Positions 58,249 through 64,000 of a DNA stretch of 64,000 nucleotides are shown one piece after another. Each line of letters opens with the position of its first letter. Positions within the stretch are counted from its first letter, which is position 1. The DNA is taken from the NCBI RefSeq assembly GCF_040412425.1, contig NC_089795.1:84215163-84279162 (forward strand). Reading direction: 5' to 3'. The notes under the pieces were generated by a model that had not been told where the DNA came from, did not search any database, and saw only the letters and a program-made list of their open reading frames with translations. A program made the translations under genes and the position numbers. Source of the DNA: Macrobrachium rosenbergii. Lineage: Eukaryota > Arthropoda > Malacostraca > Decapoda > Palaemonidae.

Positions 58249-58566
58249 GTTTCACCGTTAGGAATCCATTAATTTTTTTATTCAAGTGTAAAGCTAAAAA
58301 TGTTTTACCGTTAGGAATCCATTATTTTTTTTATTCAAGTGTAAAGCTAAAAATGTTTTACTGTTAGGAATCCATTATTTTTTTTATTCAAGTGTAAAGC
58401 TAAAAATGTTTTACCGTTAGGAATCCATTATGTTTTTATTCAAGTGTAAAGCTAAAAATGTTTTACCGTTAGGAATCCATTAACTTTTTTATTCAAGTGT
58501 AAAGCTAAAAAAGTTTTACCCTTAGGAATCCATTAATTTTTTTTATTCAAGTGTAAAGCTAAAAAA
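58249..58566. repeat. 53 bp minisatellite, 6 units
   Basis: Six head-to-tail units of 52-54 bp: GTTTTACCGTTAGGAATCC, ATTAxTTTTTTT, ATTCAAGTGTAAAGCTAAAA. Identity exceeds 90%; the differences are mainly in the T-run length and the ACCG/ACTG/ACCC site. No spacers, so not a CRISPR array. Confidence 0.96.
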
Positions 58567-58972
58567 GATAAACTGAAGGTAAACAGAACAGAACCAGTCG
58601 CCATACCAAGTAAGATTGGATTGTTGGTTGAAGAGTGATGAAGAAAATTATTTTTATTATATTATACATATATAAAACAGACAAAGATTTTTAACCTGCT
58701 AAGCAAAATTTTATATAAAAATTGCTCTGTGAAGAAAGAGAGAAGATATGGAGTATTGAGAATCGTGATACAATCTAAGGTGAAATAAGTAATTGCAAAA
58801 TATACGTACAGTAGTAGAGCTTATAACTAAGTTTATATACCTTATGCTGTTGAACCGAAAGAGGCCCACTGCTGTATATTTAAATAAATGGAAGTGATTT
58901 CAATTTATGGAACGAAGTTATCCCTGAGTGGGGCCAGTGAGTCTATTTAGTAATTTGAATGAGATATTATTA

Positions 58973-58982
58973 TTATTATTAC

Positions 58983-59066
<84 letters not shown>
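58973..59066. repeat. (ATT)n microsatellite
   Basis: About 30 triplets with one ACT interruption; the longest ATT array here. Confidence 0.97.
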
Positions 59067-59067
<1 letters not shown>

Positions 59068-59741
59068 GCTGTTTCCACATTATTTAATTTGTATAGTCTT
59101 CTGTATTCGTCTTCCAATCTTCTTTTGCATCAGCAGTTAGCTGGTATATCAGGCTTCCTAAGGACATATAGAGATTTCTGTTGCCATATGTATATTATTG
59201 TGTATTATTGTATTGTGTATTATTAACGATAACAAGACGAGGAGATTGTGGTAATGTATTCCAGCCCTTTAAAACTGACACCATTGTTCTGTGTGAAACG
59301 CACCGCACAGTGTTTTCCGATTTGCATGATATGAAATAACGGGGCTTCCATATTAATTTCCGGCTTGGGGAAATACAATAACAATTATATTTCTGACCTT
59401 AGGTTACTAAATCTATGTAGAAAGTTTAACATATGCCCTTATTACAGTTTCTGAAAGCGATGTAATAAGACTTCCCTCTGTCATCGTCCAGTTCGACGAG
59501 AATTATGTGTCTGACTAACTTGTGGAACTATTTATTAGTTTGTTTATTATGAGACTTTGAGATTTGAGATTATAATTTAGGATAAACTGAAGAAGGGTTC
59601 TTTGCAAGTGAGAAGTCTGAATAGATGAAGAAAGGAAACAATTCCTATAAGGCCTTTGGCATCTGTTAAAACATGTCAGGTCACTCGGAGAAAGCATGGT
59701 AAAAACAGAGCCTGCCCCTCCCACACGACCAGGCAAACGGG
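59067..59741. other. Unique sequence, no supported feature
   Basis: Nothing recognised beyond a short TGTATTATTG internal duplication near 59197-59222. Confidence 0.5.
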
Positions 59742-59800
59742 GAAGAAGAAGAAGAAGAAGAAGAAGAAGAAGGAGAAGAAGAAGAAGGAGAAGAAGAAAA
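59742..59800. repeat. (GAA)n microsatellite
   Basis: About 19 triplets with GGA interruptions, purine on the plus strand; opposite in orientation to the TTC array at 29.8 kb. Confidence 0.96.
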
Positions 59801-60075
59801 ATCACAATACATCCGCCTGGTACTCGTTTGGGGAATGCTGTTGAAACTGGTACTACTTAAAGTGTGTTGGTGGAGGACCAGGTGGTATTGGGTACCTGTT
59901 GGTACCCTAAACGAGGCACTGATACCCGGGTCCACAAGAGCACCTTTTTTTTTCTTCTTTTTATTATACAGCTTCTCACGAAATGAGTTTCTCGTTTTCA
60001 TTTCTATTATTACGTGCATACTTTCAGCGTCATTTTTGTTTTTGTTTCTATAGCGGCACTCCTGAGTGCTAGGCT

Positions 60076-60090
60076 AATTGGGAAGAGAAA

Positions 60091-60167
<77 letters not shown>

Positions 60168-60218
60168 ATATTTATAGGAGGAAAAATATCTCTGGTTTTA
60201 ATTGGGAAGAGAAAATAT
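60076..60218. repeat. (CT)n array bracketed by a 19 bp direct repeat
   Basis: AATTGGGAAGAGAAAATAT is present at 60076-60094 and 60200-60218, with (CT)35 (60094-60164) beginning exactly at the end of the first copy. AAAAATATCTCTGG in between suggests a third, decayed end. Confidence 0.9.
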
Positions 60219-60949
60219 ATCGTGTTAATTAGGTGAGGATTTTTTCTTTCTCCCAAAACTATAATTTTAACCGTATGAGTCACCGCATTTTAGTGCTTTC
60301 TTGTTTTGTGGTTTTGTCCTTTGTAGAGTTCCACTTTTTGAGCTCCAGTTTTAGTTTACATTCCCTCCTAAGGAGGTGATTATCTCCTACAAGGTGATGT
60401 CTTTGGTTCGGTTTGTTTATGTTTCTGTTACGAGAACCACGCTGAAGTTTATATTCGGATTTTCATGACGATTTTACCTAGGATGGGCCTCGTGTTCGAT
60501 TTTGGGAGAGATCTGGATCTTTTGGTGGGGGTGGGGGATGACTAGCTCAGCCTTGGCAATAGTTTTAAGTCTCCTATCACTTGTTTTATCACTGGTTTTT
60601 CTCCTTCGCTTGCAAATTAATCCCCGAGTCGATGCCTTATATTGTACTTGGAGGAAATTCGGGAAGTGTAAGAGAGTTTCCATTTATTCTTAAAGTTTTT
60701 CTGCATCTTTAGTTATCAGCCTCTGGAACACTGTACTGTGTATCCAGAATAAATATCACTTCTTCGATTTCATTAAAATTCGGAAGCCTGTTTTTTATGG
60801 TTGGTTGTAAAATCCGATGGTTATCGTCATTCTTTATGTAGGCAAAAATTTTATGCCAATTAAACTGAGATCAGTACCCTGAGACTGTGTGTTACATAGA
60901 AAAATTATATGGATAAATAGATTTTTATGTAGTAAGATTATTATTATTA

Positions 60950-60982
60950 TTGTGTGTGTGGCCATGTGTATTATTATTATTG

Positions 60983-61028
<46 letters not shown>
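60950..61028. repeat. (ATT)/(TGT)n and (TTG)n array
   Basis: ATTATTATTATTGTGTGTGTGG, a short repeat of the same, then about 15 TTG triplets (60983-61028). Confidence 0.93.
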
Positions 61029-62064
61029 ATAGTAGTAAGATCAGTTTAAAATAATTCTTGTACACCTTAGCATCAGACCCAAAATACCCAGTGGAAAATA
61101 TCTAAAAAAAAAAATTCCGTCGAGAAGTTTTTCCTTTTAGGATATGCGAGTGCTCCTGGTGCATAGTGCTTCCTAGATTGTATTTCCGGAGGAAGGTGTG
61201 CTGCCTGTGTTGCTTCATTACCGGAAACTCTCCTGTTTAGTTGCACTGCAAGGCAAAGAAGTCTGCTTACTGGCAACTTTTATTTTTTTTTACTTATTTA
61301 TTTATTTTGCAACAGTTGTGGATTGTTAGTATTCGAAAAGTTTACCAGTGAACCGCCTGTGTAGGCTACCGGTTACAACAATGCATCAGTGAGAAAACCA
61401 GGGAATAGTTGCATTTTGATGTAGGGAATAAAAAATTAGTTTTCGAAATGCCCAAGAGAAAATTGTTTTGCTCTCTACGGAACACAAGCCGGTTTGTTTT
61501 AGATTTACGAACAAAAAATCACGTGTTTTTAAAACATATGGAGGGAAGGTGAAGTTTTTTTTTATTAAACTTTTTTCAATTGTACGACAAAATATCAGAT
61601 AGGCTAATCCATTTACGATGATTTCCACATCTTGTGACAATGGGAAGAAGGCGGTCGACCGACAAGTAACCTTTGTAAACTTTTGACATTGCGCAAAGTT
61701 TTATTTTTATTGTATACTTTTTTTTATAGAACTGTGATAAATTGTATCGTTTAATCGAAAATGCAATCGATACTGCGTTTTACGTCTTCTTGTAGGCGTC
61801 GTAGTGACGTTGACTGAATATATAAGGAGCGATGAGAAATCGGAGGGGGGAAGGGGAGTTAGGATTGGGGGTTAGGGGGTTGGATTTCGGTGAAATTCCC
61901 CGCTCTTCATTTCCTGGTGCTACAGCTTAGCTAATAGCGTCGCCCCCTCGTTCCTCGCTACATAACTATTTTGTTTGTTTTCTGTAGATTCCTGGCGCGT
62001 GGTCGTTTTTATTTATACGCAATTATTATTATGAGAAGTCAGTGATTCTCTTCACAGGTTTTAA

Positions 62065-62137
62065 TTATTATTATTATTATTATTATTATTAGTAGTAGTA
62101 GTAGTAGTAGTAGTAGTGTTTCAAGGCACTCATTCTC

Positions 62138-62177
<40 letters not shown>

Positions 62178-62320
62178 GTTCACAAATATGCGGGTACCTC
62201 ATTCATTGATTATTTTATTATTATTATTATTATTATTATTTATTTTATTATTATTATTATTATTTTCGTTCGCAAATAGTTATCATTGATTATTTTATTA
62301 TTATCATTATTACTTTTATT
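62065..62320. repeat. Cluster of (ATT)n with an (AGT)n segment
   Basis: (ATT)9 to (AGT)9 (62067-62116), then (ATT) 62149-62178, 62216-62242 and 62246-62266, separated by partly repeated flanks (GTTCACAAATATG / CGTTCGCAAATAG and TCATTGATTATTTTATTATT twice). Confidence 0.92.
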
Positions 62321-62373
62321 TTTATTTTTATGGTTGTAGTTATCAGTACTGATACAACTTACGCTTACAAATA

Positions 62374-62655
62374 TCAGACCTGTTTACGCATTACGCTGAT
62401 ATTTTCATGCAGTATTCTTTCAAAAGCTCGTGCGCATTCGTAAGAGACCAGGTAAAAGATCGTCTTGAGAATTTCTTGATCTCCAAATGGAAGTGTCATA
62501 TCCTTATTCCGTCTTGGGACGCCTACATCGCGTGGGCCTCTTAAACCAGATATTCTTCCCCCCCTTTTTGCAAGATTTCTCATGATTCGGAGAATGTGGA
62601 GTGAATCACCGTGAATATTAACTTTCATGACCGTTGAATATTCAGGGGTTTGCAT
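62374..62655 (-). other. Unassigned 93-codon open frame
   Basis: The longest non-repetitive frame apart from exon A: ATG at 62655, stop at 62374, mixed composition including RNLAKRGGRISGLRGPRDVG and FGDQEILKTIFYLVSYECAR. I recognise no family, and no promoter, splice site or polyadenylation context is evident. A fragment of a mobile-element ORF or chance are both possible. Confidence 0.25.
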
Positions 62656-63099
62656 GACAATTAAATACTGCTATACGGCCATTTTATTGTTTCGTAAGTT
62701 TTGTGTTATTTTTTCTTCGCAGTATTTTCCTTGCATTTGGAATATTTTTTTAGATTATTTCGTTTATGTCTCGTTTTTCCGCTAAGCCGTTATTCGTGTT
62801 TCTTCCCATTTGTTATTTATTTGATATTGCCTGTGTAAACTTCTGTTTCCACTTGCTTTACTTTTGTGGTGTCAGTAATTTTGGTGGTTTCTATATTTTC
62901 CATGTCAACGATTGACAACTTCTGACAATTGCATTTTCATTAATTATTTTTCGATTTTTTCTATATATTCGTTCATACAATTATTCATTAAAATCGCAAG
63001 AAACCGTCCCTTACCACTGGGCAAGTGCAAGCACCCAAAGTGACCTGTATGCCTCCAATTTGCATCTGTAGTGCCACCTGCATTTTAAAAGAAAGCCAT

Positions 63100-63320
63100 G
63101 GTAACAATAGAAACAGCTGTTCGGGCGTGGGCTGGCCACAGGTAGAAAGACCCTTCTCCCCTCTCCCCTACCCCTCTGCCTCCCACGGGCAGGGTCCGTC
63201 CTCCCTCCAGAGGGGGTAAGCGGTCCCAAAAGCTTCACATGGCGGGGTGACCCCTTGCCGCTGGAAGAGAAAGCTGTTTACTGCATTCCAGAGTGGGGTG
63301 ACTTTTCTCTGGACCAGTCT
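63100..63320. other. GC-rich patch, unassigned
   Basis: CCCTTCTCCCCTCTCCCCTA and GGGCAGGGTCCGTCC tracts with open frames on both strands. GGGGTGACCCCTTGCC and GTGGGGTGACTTTTC are repeated motifs. No gene recognised. Confidence 0.35.
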
Positions 63321-63672
63321 TTCCCTTGGAGACTGGAAAAAAAAAAAAGATGAAGTTCTGTCTTGTTTACTCGCTTTATTTGTTTATATATTCACGAATG
63401 GATTGCATTTGATTTCACCTTGAATCAGCTAGTGATCGGAGCTGTTTATACTGTGATTTCTCTTCATTTGCTTTTGTTATTTACATTTTTCCACACCCGT
63501 TAGGTCCCTTTATGTTCATGGTGTACACAGAGTAGGGTGTAACGTTTCCATTTCTAATGATTATAATGGTACATCCGCTGCAAATTTACATGAAAGAGAT
63601 TGTGAAAGCTTTTTTTTTACAATTTACATTCTAGGTCGTTCCACTACAGCTCTCTTTTCTCACTAACATACA

Positions 63673-63797
<125 letters not shown>

Positions 63798-63894
63798 TTT
63801 TTACTTATTTGTTTATTTTGTGAGTGGGTAAGCGAGATGTTGCCAAATACAGGATATTATTTTAGTCGAGTATTTAGTTGTTACTATTATTATT

Positions 63895-63898
<4 letters not shown>

Positions 63899-63982
<84 letters not shown>
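63899..63982. repeat. (CT)n microsatellite
   Basis: About 42 perfect units, close to the end of the window. Confidence 0.97.
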
Positions 63983-63985
<3 letters not shown>

Positions 63986-64000
63986 GTATTGCAACTGAAG

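Noticed and set aside
58249..58566. CRISPR-like direct repeats
   Set aside because: Units are directly head to tail without variable spacers and the genome is eukaryotic.

Overview
This window is eukaryotic nuclear DNA. It is AT-rich and very dense in simple-sequence repeats: (TA)n, (CT/GA)n, (ATT/AAT)n, (TG/CA)n, (TTC/GAA)n and TATC. By hand tally these are about 6% of the bases. Six same-strand copies of one roughly 300 bp SINE-like family and several palindromic elements also occur. I associate this mix with decapod crustaceans (shrimp, prawn, crab). That assignment rests on remembered repeat character, not on a search.

The only convincing protein-coding content is five internal exons of one plus-strand gene between 1073 and 11639. 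Each has a consensus acceptor and donor, the phases agree (0-0-0-1-0), and together they give 303 uninterrupted codons. The product is a Ser-rich segment, a heptad coiled coil, an acidic Pro/Ser/Thr-rich linker with many SP/TP sites, and the start of a second coiled coil carrying QEARD...LLEFRILEF. That motif and the layout recall the JAKMIP family (Janus kinase and microtubule-interacting proteins), so I call it JAKMIP-like with moderate confidence. The 5' exons lie upstream of the window. The 3' part of the family is absent, so the 3' exons lie beyond 64000 or were missed.

Region by region: 1-1072 is upstream intron ending in a degenerate ~77 bp tandem repeat. 1073-11639 holds the exons and four introns, including the most microsatellite-poor stretch (5.7-10.7 kb). 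11640-64000 has no exon I can defend. It reads as one very large intron (at least 52 kb), or as intron plus intergenic DNA. It holds SINE-like copies, a SINE-like element bracketed by two palindromic element copies (15.87-16.34 kb), foldback elements (24.2 kb, 37.4 kb), a perfect 13 bp stem hairpin (26.67 kb), minisatellites (20.25, 28.15, 51.1, 53.1, 54.05, 58.25 kb), a G-skewed block (38.0-38.45 kb) and dozens of microsatellites.

No rRNA, canonical tRNA, CRISPR array, viral gene or bacterial-type operon was seen. Most long reading frames are translations of microsatellites. I found no previously undescribed multi-gene system. The best leads concern the exon-intron structure, a repeat family that carries a built-in splice-acceptor-like site, and nested palindromic elements.
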